Assembly: GCA_020725025.1 (NCBI GenBank)
Contig: DYFV01000038.1
Span: 1 to 46,998 of the forward strand
Reading direction: 5' to 3'
From: Azoarcus sp.
Lineage (GTDB): Bacteria > Pseudomonadota > Gammaproteobacteria > Burkholderiales > Rhodocyclaceae
DNA: 46,998 bases
Shown here: positions 28,266 to 35,378 of the stretch, piece after piece
Position numbering within the stretch: position 1 is the stretch's first letter
How the letters are laid out: each line of letters starts with the position of its first letter
Program-made: the position numbers and the translations under genes
Notes under the pieces: model-generated
Databases searched by the model: none
Told to the model about the DNA's origin: nothing
What the model saw: the letters and a program-made list of their open reading frames with translations, nothing else

Positions 28266-30553
28266 AAAACGCCGGCCCCCTCACGAAGAAGGTGCCCGGC
28301 GTTGAAGATCACGCCGACAATTTTACCAGTTCCATCCCCGACCGCGTCGCAGTGGCGGAACTCCCGGCCCTGCGCCCTAAGTTTGAAGGTGTCCCGGCGC
28401 TGCTGCGGGAACAGCCGCGCTGGCTGGGATGGATTAAGGGGGCCGCGAAAGCCGACGGGTCGGGCCGTTATGAAAAGATCCCGGTTAACGTGAGGACGTA
28501 CAAGGCGTGCAACGCGCACGCCGCCGCGAATCACTTCACTTTTCATGAGGTGTGTGAGGCATACGAGACGGGGCGTCTTGCCGGCATCGCGTTCGATCTG
28601 CCCAACGAGCGCGAGCCGATTGCCTTCGATGAAGCGGGGCGCCCGCTCTACCTGATCGGTGGCGACATCGACCAGTGTGTAGTTGAGAAGGCGGATGGGA
28701 AACGGTCTATCTCGGCTCACGCTACCGAGGCCCTTTTGCGCCTCGGGCGGCCGTACTGCGAAGTGTCACCGTCGGGAACGGGGCTTCGGTTCTTCGTGCT
28801 CCATACCGAGCCGATCAAGGGCGGAAACAAGAACGGGCGGGAGCTGTATTCGGGCGGAAGGTTTCTGACGATCACCGGCCGGGGGCGGGGCGCAATCCGA
28901 CATGTCGGCTCCGAATTGCTGGCGCTGGTGCATGAGTGGTTTGGCGAACTGGCCGTAGCGCCTGCGTTTGTCGCCTTCGACTCCGGCGACGTCTGGAAGA
29001 GCGGGACCGGTGCTGCGGACCTGCCGGAGATCCCCGAGAATGTCGAGCTGATCGAATCGGCGCTTCGCGCAATCCCGGCGGACTGCGACTACCCGGTCTG
29101 GCGGGACATCGGTTTCGCGCTCCATAGCCTTGGCTGGGCGTGCGGTCTCGAGCTTTTCGACAGGTGGAGCCAATCGGCGCCGGGGCAATATGGCAGGGCG
29201 GCCGTGGAAAAGCTCTGGAACTCGGCCAAGGATGGTGCTATCACCATCGCCACCCTCTTTCACTACGCCAAACAGAACGGGTGGGTTGATCCTCGCGGGC
29301 ATGTCGGTGGCGAGCATGCGGATTGGCTTCAGGAAATGCGCTTGCTGTACGCATGGATCGACCAAGAGGCCGGCATCTACCGCATTCTGCACCGCGACTT
29401 CATCTCACCCGAGAAATTCAAGCTCGCTCACGCCAACAACACGCGGTCCGTGCCTAATGGGCGGAACGGGACCAAGGATGTCTCGGTTGGCGTACTGTAT
29501 CTGGCGAGCGGGGGGCGCCGGCAACATCGGGCAGTGGTAACCCGGCCTGGAGAACCCGAAGTTACCGTCGACAACTGCCTGAACGACTGGGCGGGCTTCA
29601 CCATCCAGCCGGCGCCCGGCAACGTCGAACCGTTTTTGAGGCTCTACCGTTGGATCTTCGGGGACGAACGCTTCCCGCTGCTCTGGCTTGCCCACCTCAT
29701 CCAGCACCCGGGCATCAAGATGTTCGTCAGCCTCGTGGTGTGGTCGAACCATCAGGGGGTCGGGAAGAATCTGCTGTTCGAGACCATCGGCACCCTGTTC
29801 AGCCCTTACCACTTCGCGCTCATCGGCCAGTCGGAAGTCGATGACACCTTCACCGGCTGGATTCCCGGAACAGTCTTCGTTATTGCAGACGAAATCCGCG
29901 CATCCAAGAGCGACAAGACTAGCGACCGGCTGAAGCTCTGGGTGACGGGCACCACCCTGCGCACCCACGACAAGGGGCAGCCGAAGCGCGTGGTGGACAA
30001 CCTGATGAACCTCGTGTTCCTGTCCAACCATGCGGACGGGATGTTCCTGAACGATCACGACCGGCGCTTTGCCGTTTACGAGGCTGTGTCCGGCCCGCTG
30101 CCCGAATCGCTCAAGCGGGAGTTTCTCGCGTGGCGCGAAGGGGGCGGCTCGGCTCACCTGCTGCACTACCTCCAGAACCTCGATATCGCCGGTTTCGACC
30201 CGAAGGGGCGGGCGCCGGTCACCGAGGCCAAGCGCGCGATGATCGAGGCGAGCCGGTCGGACTTGGACCGATGGGCGCACGACATCATCAGTGGCTCGAT
30301 TCCCCTGGGGCGTGAGATCGCCACCGCCGAAGAGCTGACCAGTCGGTTCATGGTGGAGTACCCCCACGTTCGCGCGGCTCCTTCGGCCGCTGTCGTTGGC
30401 AAGGTCCTTGTGCGGATGGGTGCCCATCGGCGCGACAACCAAGTCAGGCTGAGCAGCGGCCGCAAGGTGCGCGCCTTGGCGCTGCTTCGTCCAGACCACT
30501 GGAAGGGGCAGCCGGAAGCCGCGTGGCGCACCGAGTTGGAGAAGCGCCTGTGA
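28262..30553 (+). CDS. Phage/satellite primase-helicase
   Basis: A 763-residue replication protein. Residues about 45-200 look like an archaeo-eukaryotic-type primase: GGDIDQC near 132 with the D-x-D pair and SPSGTGLRFF near 170 with the SGxG element. A PriCT_2-type domain follows (about 263-335). The helicase part (SF3, DUF5906 type) has Walker A NHQGVGKN at 496-503, Walker B VFVIADE near 538 and a later Asn sensor region (LVFLSNHADG). The C-terminus (from about 700) is a winged-helix-like segment containing PSAAVVGKVLVRMG. It should open and prime an origin, most likely the iteron region directly downstream. It is coupled to alpA by a 4-base overlap. Confidence 0.9.
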   Translation: MKNAGPLTKKVPGVEDHADNFTSSIPDRVAVAELPALRPKFEGVPALLREQPRWLGWIKGAAKADGSGRYEKIPVNVRTYKACNAHAAANHFTFHEVCEAYETGRLAGIAFDLPNEREPIAFDEAGRPLYLIGGDIDQCVVEKADGKRSISAHATEALLRLGRPYCEVSPSGTGLRFFVLHTEPIKGGNKNGRELYSGGRFLTITGRGRGAIRHVGSELLALVHEWFGELAVAPAFVAFDSGDVWKSGTGAADLPEIPENVELIESALRAIPADCDYPVWRDIGFALHSLGWACGLELFDRWSQSAPGQYGRAAVEKLWNSAKDGAITIATLFHYAKQNGWVDPRGHVGGEHADWLQEMRLLYAWIDQEAGIYRILHRDFISPEKFKLAHANNTRSVPNGRNGTKDVSVGVLYLASGGRRQHRAVVTRPGEPEVTVDNCLNDWAGFTIQPAPGNVEPFLRLYRWIFGDERFPLLWLAHLIQHPGIKMFVSLVVWSNHQGVGKNLLFETIGTLFSPYHFALIGQSEVDDTFTGWIPGTVFVIADEIRASKSDKTSDRLKLWVTGTTLRTHDKGQPKRVVDNLMNLVFLSNHADGMFLNDHDRRFAVYEAVSGPLPESLKREFLAWREGGGSAHLLHYLQNLDIAGFDPKGRAPVTEAKRAMIEASRSDLDRWAHDIISGSIPLGREIATAEELTSRFMVEYPHVRAAPSAAVVGKVLVRMGAHRRDNQVRLSSGRKVRALALLRPDHWKGQPEAAWRTELEKRL

Positions 30554-30567
30554 CCGGCGGTCTTTCA

Positions 30568-30847
30568 TGCCTCACGTGCAGGGACCCGCCTCGGCATTTG
30601 CCTCGGCAGTGCCTCGGCTAGAACCCGCGCCAATGCTGGATGCCTCACGTGCCTCACGAATTTTCGACAAGCTCCGGTCCCGTGCGTGAGCCGCCCCATA
30701 CACTCCTATCCCTCTGCATATTCTTCCTCCACTAGAAGAAGAGGTGAGGCAGCTGAGGCAAAAGGACAAAAGCCGCGCCAAGACTGGGATTTGTCGTGCC
30801 TCAGCAATTCGGGTAGCCGAGGCAAATGCCGAGGCGCTGCCGAGGCA
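30568..30847. repeat. Iteron array, candidate replication origin
   Basis: Twelve copies of a 9-base unit with core TGCCTC or its complement. Plus-oriented units start at 30568, 30587, 30599, 30610, 30641, 30650 and 30797; complement units start at 30744, 30753, 30816, 30828 and 30839 (the unit at 30587 begins with C). The triplet 30587-30618 (GCCTCGGC units spaced 12 and 11 bases) is mirrored by 30816-30846 with the same 12 and 11 spacing in opposite orientation. Between the two clusters is a less GC-rich stretch around 30700-30745 with a small hairpin (TTCTTC at 30721-30726, GAAGAA at 30735-30740). The whole lies in the only large gap of the plus-strand module, immediately after the primase-helicase gene, as origins of P4-like elements often do. 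Confidence 0.78.
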
Positions 30848-30879
30848 ACCGTCGATCACCACATCTGGAGCCGTACAAC

Positions 30880-31251
30880 ATGAAACGCCTTGCCGTCATC
30901 ACCGACATGCTCGCGAGCCTGTCACACGACACCCAGTTCGCCAACGACTACGCCCTCGAACAGCAGCGCCAAGCCGACGAAAAGGCCCGCCGCTGGCGCG
31001 AACGCCTCAGCCCGCTCGATGCCCGGCTGAAAAAGATCCTCGACGAGATCCCCGACCACATCCAGGCCGAAGGCATCCGACTCCCACCGCTCGTGCATCA
31101 ACTCGCCGGCCGCACTCGTCAGCACCCCAGCGCCGGGGACGTCGGCAAGGCCCTCAGGAGGCTTGGTTTTCGCCGCAAGCGCGACTGGTCGAACGGCGAC
31201 GATGGATTTCCGGCGCTCTGGTTTCCCCCGCAGGATCAACATAAGGACTAG
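30880..31251 (+). CDS. Small protein resembling the primase C-terminal winged helix
   Basis: A 123-residue protein with an N-terminal charged helical half (residues 20-60, EQQRQADEKARRWRERL) and a C-terminal half that aligns by eye with the end of the primase: PSAGDVGKALRRLGFRRKRD here, PSAAVVGKVLVRMGAHRRD there. This type of segment is a winged helix in primase-helicases. The gene starts 33 bases after the last iteron, which makes an iteron-binding or replication-control role attractive (inference). An in-frame Met at 30826 lies within the iterons and was rejected in favour of the ATG at 30880. Confidence 0.7.
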   Translation: MKRLAVITDMLASLSHDTQFANDYALEQQRQADEKARRWRERLSPLDARLKKILDEIPDHIQAEGIRLPPLVHQLAGRTRQHPSAGDVGKALRRLGFRRKRDWSNGDDGFPALWFPPQDQHKD

Positions 31252-31254
31252 ATC

Positions 31255-31830
31255 ATGACCACGCCCCCCGCCCGGATCGTCAACTTTGCCACCGCCCACC
31301 GGACGAAGAAGGCCGCCGCTAGGCGCGCCGAGTTCGGACGACTGCCTCATGGACCGGATAGCGAGCGGCTCTACCGTATCCGCGAAATTGAAGAAGTCCT
31401 GCCCCAGCTCTGCGGTGAGCTGACGGCGCACCATCTCGAACACCTCCGCGAGTCCGACATCCCGGCCATGAACGCGATGCTCACGGGCTTCGCGGCGGAA
31501 GGGCGAGCCATGGGCTTCACGGCGCGACAGTGGCTTTCCGCGGGGCACCTCCCCTCGTGGGTCGCTCGGCGGCTTGAGCCCGCCCTCGTGGGGCTGGAAC
31601 GGATCGCAGGCAGGAATGCGGAAATCGCCGCTAGCTATACGCGGTGGTGCGCCAAGGCGGACAACTTGCGAAAGCGTGCGAAGGCGGTCCCGCCGGGACC
31701 GGCGATGAAGCAGCGGGTCACCATGGCACCCGAGATTGCGCGGGCGGAAGCCATGCTGCGCGAGGTGCTTGATATCATCGATGCCGGTGAGCGCAAGCTG
31801 TCGGCGTCCAGAATGGATGATGAGAGGTAA
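31255..31830 (+). CDS. Element protein of unknown function, 191 residues
   Basis: Starts 3 bases after the preceding gene with AAGGA 8 bases upstream, so it is in the same operon. It is rich in Arg, Ala and Glu, predicted mostly helical, with no signal peptide or membrane span. Segments such as YRIREIEEVLPQLCGEL and IARAEAMLREVLDIIDAGERKL suggest coiled or bundled helices. I recognise no family. The stop codon touches the stop of the opposing gene with no gap. Confidence 0.6.
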   Translation: MTTPPARIVNFATAHRTKKAAARRAEFGRLPHGPDSERLYRIREIEEVLPQLCGELTAHHLEHLRESDIPAMNAMLTGFAAEGRAMGFTARQWLSAGHLPSWVARRLEPALVGLERIAGRNAEIAASYTRWCAKADNLRKRAKAVPPGPAMKQRVTMAPEIARAEAMLREVLDIIDAGERKLSASRMDDER

Positions 31831-32028
31831 CTAGGTGGTACCTGAGGCGCCTTCACCGGGCGCCTGTAGCGGCTCCTCAATCCGCATGCCAGCCTTACCG
31901 AGACCGGGCCCCGTTTCTCGCTCCGTGGGAGCTGCCCCGTACTTCTCGCGCATCCGTTCTTGAAAGTCACGTTTGATCCTTGCCCACGCTTCGTCCTTCT
32001 CGCGTTGTTCACCTCTTGACAGGGCCAT
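31831..32028 (-). CDS. Small charged element protein, 65 residues
   Basis: A highly charged N-terminal helix (GEQREKDEAWARIKRDFQER) is followed by a Pro/Gly-rich tail. It follows the 289-residue gene by 15 bases that contain an AAAGGAGGA ribosome binding site, so the pair forms a minus-strand operon. The stop abuts the stop of the plus-strand gene. Function unknown; the charge pattern allows a small nucleic-acid or protein-binding role but shows none. Confidence 0.6.
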   Translation of the reverse strand: MALSRGEQREKDEAWARIKRDFQERMREKYGAAPTERETGPGLGKAGMRIEEPLQAPGEGASGTT

Positions 32029-32043
32029 GTGGACATCCTCCTT

Positions 32044-32913
32044 TCACTCGTCGAAATCGTCATGCGACGGGTAGGAACCGAACTGCCCATGATCGCGAAG
32101 TCGCCAATAATCGCGCGTCGCGTCTAGCTCCCGCTCGCTCTGGCCTGGATGTGTGGCCGCTTGGCGTACCGCATCGGCGGGAGACTCTGTCGACGCCGCT
32201 CGGTCGCGACCAAACCGGCCGCGCTCCCCCACATCCTTCCCCCGGCGCTTCGACTTAGCCTGCGATACCGCGGAGCGGACGATGCCGACCCGGCGCGGAA
32301 TCCCATTTCGCGTCAGGGCGTACTTCACGACATCACCAGTCCGATCCACGACGAAGAGATCTGCAGTGGCGGGTGTGAGAATGGAGAGCTTTCTTAGCGT
32401 GCGTGTTTCAAGGAAGCGCCCCCGCTCCAGCAAGAAAAGGCGCGCGAGGAACTCGGCCGCAACCTCAGTGTCCTGGGCTCCTTGGAGACTGGTAGGATCG
32501 TACGTGCACGCGAACTCGATGTCCTTGTAGATCAGCACAACATGCCTGACCGCACCCTTTCGTGGCCTCTCATCGGCGGGGCGCGCATAGGCACGGAGCC
32601 GCTTCGGCATCCGCTCGGGAGGTATGAGCGGTGGAGGGAGGGGGTTATCAAGCACGATCCGGCGGCGCTTCGGTGTCGACACCGTGTGCGGCATCGTCGC
32701 CACAACGGATGCATTCGAGTTCTTGGGCTGCGTCGAACTGCTCGGCTTTTTCGTCCGTTTCGCGGCTCTTGGCTTGCGCGTTGATGGCGCAGGCAGCGGT
32801 GCCAACGAGAGCCGGAGCGGGCTATCGGGATCCCGATCCTCGTACCATCCGCGCCCGTCGCACTTGTAACAGCGCTCGTTCTCTCCGCCACACGAACATG
32901 GGATTCGCTCCAT
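32044..32913 (-). CDS. Element protein with a DnaJ-like cysteine cluster, 289 residues
   Basis: The first 25 residues hold C6-x-C8-x6-C15-x2-C18 followed by DGRG, close to the CxxCxGxG zinc modules of DnaJ. A Lys/Pro/Ser-rich, probably disordered linker follows (about 35-105), then a more structured part (HVVLIYKDIEFACTYDPTSL; EVAAEFLARLFLLERGRFLETRTLRKLSI; VDRTGDVVKYALTRNG), and a basic tail. The open frame reaches 32997, but the ATG at 32913 has GGAG 9 bases upstream and starts directly before the cysteines. No family is recognised. Being on the opposite strand from the replication genes, it may be accessory cargo. Confidence 0.62.
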   Translation of the reverse strand: MERIPCSCGGENERCYKCDGRGWYEDRDPDSPLRLSLAPLPAPSTRKPRAAKRTKKPSSSTQPKNSNASVVATMPHTVSTPKRRRIVLDNPLPPPLIPPERMPKRLRAYARPADERPRKGAVRHVVLIYKDIEFACTYDPTSLQGAQDTEVAAEFLARLFLLERGRFLETRTLRKLSILTPATADLFVVDRTGDVVKYALTRNGIPRRVGIVRSAVSQAKSKRRGKDVGERGRFGRDRAASTESPADAVRQAATHPGQSERELDATRDYWRLRDHGQFGSYPSHDDFDE

Positions 32914-33304
32914 CGGACCGCGCTCCACCGTAAGTGCGTCCTTCAGCACGACGCCTTGCGAGCATGATAGCCCCGAAATGGACCGCGTGCATGTCAAACA
33001 TTTAACAGGATGGAATTCTTCTGCCCCATCGTGAGAGCACTACCTCGAACCCCACCCACCCCGGCGTGGGGCTTGGTCCACCCCCGTCAAGCCGCACGGG
33101 CTTTCACTAGTGGCGAGGCGTCAAGGGGCGGCAGGCGATGTGTTTATGCGTATGCAAGTATATGATTTGCATAGATATTACTTGACACCGGAATGCCTGA
33201 TGCACGACACTGGACGTACCTACCAAACGGTAGGAGCGGCGAGACGGAGTGCTGGCACACCCCGCCCGCCTGACCACGATGCCAACGACTAGGAGATGAA
33301 CATC
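32914..33304. promoter_or_regulatory. Divergent control region with two palindromes
   Basis: About 390 bases between the minus-strand pair and the last plus-strand gene, partly AT-rich. TATGCAA (33151-33157) and TTGCATA (33167-33173) form a perfect inverted repeat with a 9-base spacer. CCTACC-AAAC-GGTAGG at 33219-33234 is a second one, similar in look to TetR-type operators. A TTGACA at 33182-33187 lies between them and could be a -35 box, with GACACT 18 bases on as a weak -10. No gene is convincing here; the 60-residue frame at 33110-33292 lacks a ribosome binding site. Confidence 0.55.
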
Positions 33305-33598
33305 ATGGCTACCGCACATCATACCGCTCGCACCCGCACCTCTCACACCCGCGCCGACCGCTTCGTATCGGCCCTCCTGCGGGCGGACGCCACCCAGCTA
33401 GACCAAGCCCTTGCCCGCAAGCGAATGACCGCCAGAGAGCGCCGTTTGATGCGCGAGGCGCACGCGATGTGCCACGGCGACGCGGAAGCCACCGACCGCT
33501 GGATGGCGGAGGTGGTGGAACTGCTCGCTGACGACACCCTGACCGACCGAGAATGGGAACTGGTCGAACTCGTGGATGCCGTAGCCGAGACGGTCTGA
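33305..33598 (+). CDS. Element protein of unknown function, 97 residues
   Basis: The basic start (HHTARTRTSHTRADRFV) is followed by an acidic helical part (DATEQ-like stretches, MAEVVELLADDTLTDREWELVELVDAV). AGGAG at 33291-33295 suits the ATG at 33305; an ATG at 33296 directly abuts that site and is unlikely. It is monocistronic: its own control region lies upstream and a terminator follows. No family recognised; the acidic C-terminus could mimic DNA or bind a basic partner (speculation). Confidence 0.62.
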   Translation: MATAHHTARTRTSHTRADRFVSALLRADATQLDQALARKRMTARERRLMREAHAMCHGDAEATDRWMAEVVELLADDTLTDREWELVELVDAVAETV

Positions 33599-33621
33599 AC
33601 GAACCGGAAAGAGGAACGACG

Positions 33622-33645
33622 AGGCCGGGGCAACCCGGCTTCTTT
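33622..33645 (+). terminator. Intrinsic terminator at the right end of the element
   Basis: GCCGGG (33624-33629) and CCCGGC (33634-33639) close a GCAA tetraloop, the stem is extended by one wobble and one A-T pair, and TTCTTT follows. It lies 24 bases past the last element gene and before attR. Confidence 0.8.
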
Positions 33646-33738
33646 GTGCCAAGGACCGCCGCGGCGACGGTACAAACGACGGCATATCGCCAAACAGCAA
33701 ACGCTACGCCCTCATACCTACTGGCCTATGCCGCCAAC

Positions 33739-33760
33739 TTCGATTCCCGGCGGGGGACCA
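33739..33760 (+). repeat. Right attachment site (attR)
   Basis: TTCGATTCCCGGCGGGGG then ACCA repeats the tRNA-Arg 3' end at 26356-26378, one G shorter. No tRNA body precedes it, as expected for the displaced copy at the far end of an integrated element. Confidence 0.88.
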
Positions 33761-33809
33761 AAGCCGGAGCGGGCAGCCCTTCCGGGGTGGGCGCGCCCCT
33801 CGCCACCGC

Positions 33810-34316
33810 TCAGAGACTGCGCGAGTCGTAGGCCCAGTGCAGGAGCGCCTGGCGTTGCCGGCGGCGGCAGTCCGTGTCGCCCGGCGCGCAGTGCTTCCGG
33901 ATCTGCGCGGCATGCCGCCTGACCGCCACCCATCTCGCAATCTGGCGTTCGTCATCGGGACTGCGGCGGCCCAGGTAGTAGCGGCAATACCACTGGAACC
34001 AGCCACGCGGATCATCCTCGTAGATCCAGCCCTTCTCGCGCCATACCGAAAGCGGCTGAGAGGCGTTCACCCCGAAGCAGTTGAGCCCGGGAGCGTGCCG
34101 CTCGGGACACAGCTTCGCCTTCTCGAACCAGTCTTCCGGGAATTCCCCGCGGCAGTCGGTCATGTACTTGCCGCCGAACACCCCGAGCTCGAGCATCTGT
34201 CGGGGCGTCAGCTCGGGCCGGAAATCGGCGTGGAAGTTCCTTCCAATGGGCTCGCTCAGCAGGTAAACGTAGCCCTTCTGCATCTTGTCGTTGACGACGA
34301 CTTCCCTGGCGCTCAC
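33810..34316 (-). CDS. Conserved hypothetical protein, 168 residues
   Basis: A soluble protein with a highly conserved look: KGYVYLLSEPIGRNF, FRPELTPRQMLELGVFGGKYM, DWFEKAKLCPERHAPGLNCFG, GWFQWYCRYYLGRR and QRQALLHWAYDSR. I recognise it as a hypothetical family found across Proteobacteria, without a known role. It is rich in Trp, Tyr and Cys, which may suggest metal or ligand binding. The GTG at 34316 was chosen because GGAGG stands 8 bases upstream and this matches the family start; a longer frame to 34415 runs into a repeat. It is the first host gene beyond attR. Confidence 0.75.
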   Translation of the reverse strand: MSAREVVVNDKMQKGYVYLLSEPIGRNFHADFRPELTPRQMLELGVFGGKYMTDCRGEFPEDWFEKAKLCPERHAPGLNCFGVNASQPLSVWREKGWIYEDDPRGWFQWYCRYYLGRRSPDDERQIARWVAVRRHAAQIRKHCAPGDTDCRRRQRQALLHWAYDSRSL

Positions 34317-34340
34317 TGGATCACCCTCCGCGAGATCTCG

Positions 34341-34426
34341 TAGCCCGGATGGAACCCCCGCGGAATCCGGGGACGACGGCGAAACGACCGCGGCCGACCC
34401 CGGACTCCGTTGCACTCCATCCGGGC
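34341..34426. repeat. Dispersed REP-like repeat, copy 2, in mirrored pair
   Basis: The left arm (TAGCCCGGATGGAACCCC, then GCGGAATCCGGG, 34341-34372) matches copy 1 at 24197. The right arm (34397-34426, ending CTCCATCCGGGCC) is the same unit inverted, so the pair can form a long imperfect hairpin. It fills the gap between the hypothetical gene and the protease. Confidence 0.65.
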
Positions 34427-34580
34427 CACACGGCGGCGCCGAAAAAACGGCACTGGGTTGTCGCAGGATGTCTCATTACTCCTCGTTCGGATGGGCTCCC
34501 GCACAAGGGCGAGTGGAAGCGGCATTCTACCGTCCGCAGCTTCGAGGCCCGGGGATCGCTTTTCCAGCGAGCTCGCGACC

Positions 34581-35378
34581 CTACTGCAGGCGCTCGAGCA
34601 TCGCCCGCAGATAGCGGGCGGGAATCGCGTAGGCGATGCCGGAAGGGTCGCTCAGGATGTTCTCCTTGGTGGACTTCACGAACACCATGTTGAGCACGCC
34701 GAGCACCCGACCGCTTTCGGGATCGAAAAGGGGGCTGCCGCTGTTGCCCGGATAGGCGGTGGCATCCAGCTGATACACGCTGAACGGGTCGTTCGCCAGG
34801 CGCCGGATCAGCGTCGCGCTGAGCTCGCGCCCGCGCGCCTGCGGAATGCCGATCGGCGTTATGGCCGAGATGATGCCGCGGTGGGTGACGTGAAAGAGCC
34901 CGAGGGCACCGCCGATGGGGAAGCCGGTGAAAGCCACGCTCTGACCCTCCCTCACCTCCTCTCCGTCTTCCAGCGAAAGGGGCGGCAGAGCCGCGGCGCC
35001 CTCCAGGCGCAGGACCGCCAGGTCGCGCTCCTTGTCGCGGGCGAGCAGGACGACCTTGTGCACGACGCTCTGCCCCTCGCCGGGCACGGCGATGGCGAGC
35101 GCCTCCATCTTCTCCTCGGCAAGCGCCTCCGGCACCACGTGTGCATTGGTGGCGACCAGCCGCCCGTCGCCGACCACGAAGCCGGTGCCGAAGAAGCGAA
35201 AGGCGGGGTTGCGGCTGCGCTGGTAGGTGCCGACGGCCACCACCGAAGGCTTGATGCGTGGCAGGGCGTCGGCCAGATCTGCTGCGGCGGGCACCGGAAG
35301 GAGCGCCGCAGCCGTTGCGGCGAGCACCGCACCGAGCATGCGGCGGCGCCCCTGGCGTACGCCCGTAACGGTCATCAT
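34581..35378 (-). CDS. Exported trypsin-like serine protease
   Basis: A 265-residue protease of the S1C (HtrA-like) chymotrypsin fold without a PDZ domain. A signal peptide covers about 1-33 (RQGRRRMLGAVLAATAAALLPVPAAA; the RR motif hints at Tat export). The catalytic triad is readable: H80 in TNAHVV, D119 in ERDLAVL and S213 in GNSGSPL. It should act in the periplasm. Its ATG overlaps the stop of the lytic transglycosylase gene (ATGA), so the two are co-translated. A longer upstream frame is out-of-phase read-through of that gene. Confidence 0.88.
   Translation of the reverse strand: MMTVTGVRQGRRRMLGAVLAATAAALLPVPAAADLADALPRIKPSVVAVGTYQRSRNPAFRFFGTGFVVGDGRLVATNAHVVPEALAEEKMEALAIAVPGEGQSVVHKVVLLARDKERDLAVLRLEGAAALPPLSLEDGEEVREGQSVAFTGFPIGGALGLFHVTHRGIISAITPIGIPQARGRELSATLIRRLANDPFSVYQLDATAYPGNSGSPLFDPESGRVLGVLNMVFVKSTKENILSDPSGIAYAIPARYLRAMLERLQ

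Larger units (their letters stand above)
26374..33756. mobile_element. tRNA-Arg integrated element, about 7.4 kb (satellite/PICI-like)
   Basis: Bounded by the tRNA-end direct repeats. Contents in order: P4-type integrase, AlpA-like regulator, primase-helicase, iteron region, 123-residue winged-helix-like protein, 191-residue unknown, a convergent minus-strand pair (289 and 65 residues), and a 97-residue unknown with a terminator. The set int-alpA-primase is the core of P4-like satellites and Gram-negative PICIs. No capsid, terminase, tail, lysis, conjugation or toxin gene is recognised. It could therefore be a satellite that uses a helper phage or a minimal self-replicating island. Some genes are more Arg/Ser-rich and less strictly coded than the host genes around them. 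Boundaries are inferred from the repeats; the exact crossover point within them cannot be fixed. Confidence 0.85.

Noticed and set aside
30568..30847. CRISPR array
   Set aside because: Units are only 9 bases, occur in both orientations and have irregular short spacing; no cas genes are present.
33110..33292. 60-residue plus-strand frame in the element control region
   Set aside because: No ribosome binding site, overlaps both palindromes and the promoter-like box, and composition is unlike the neighbours.
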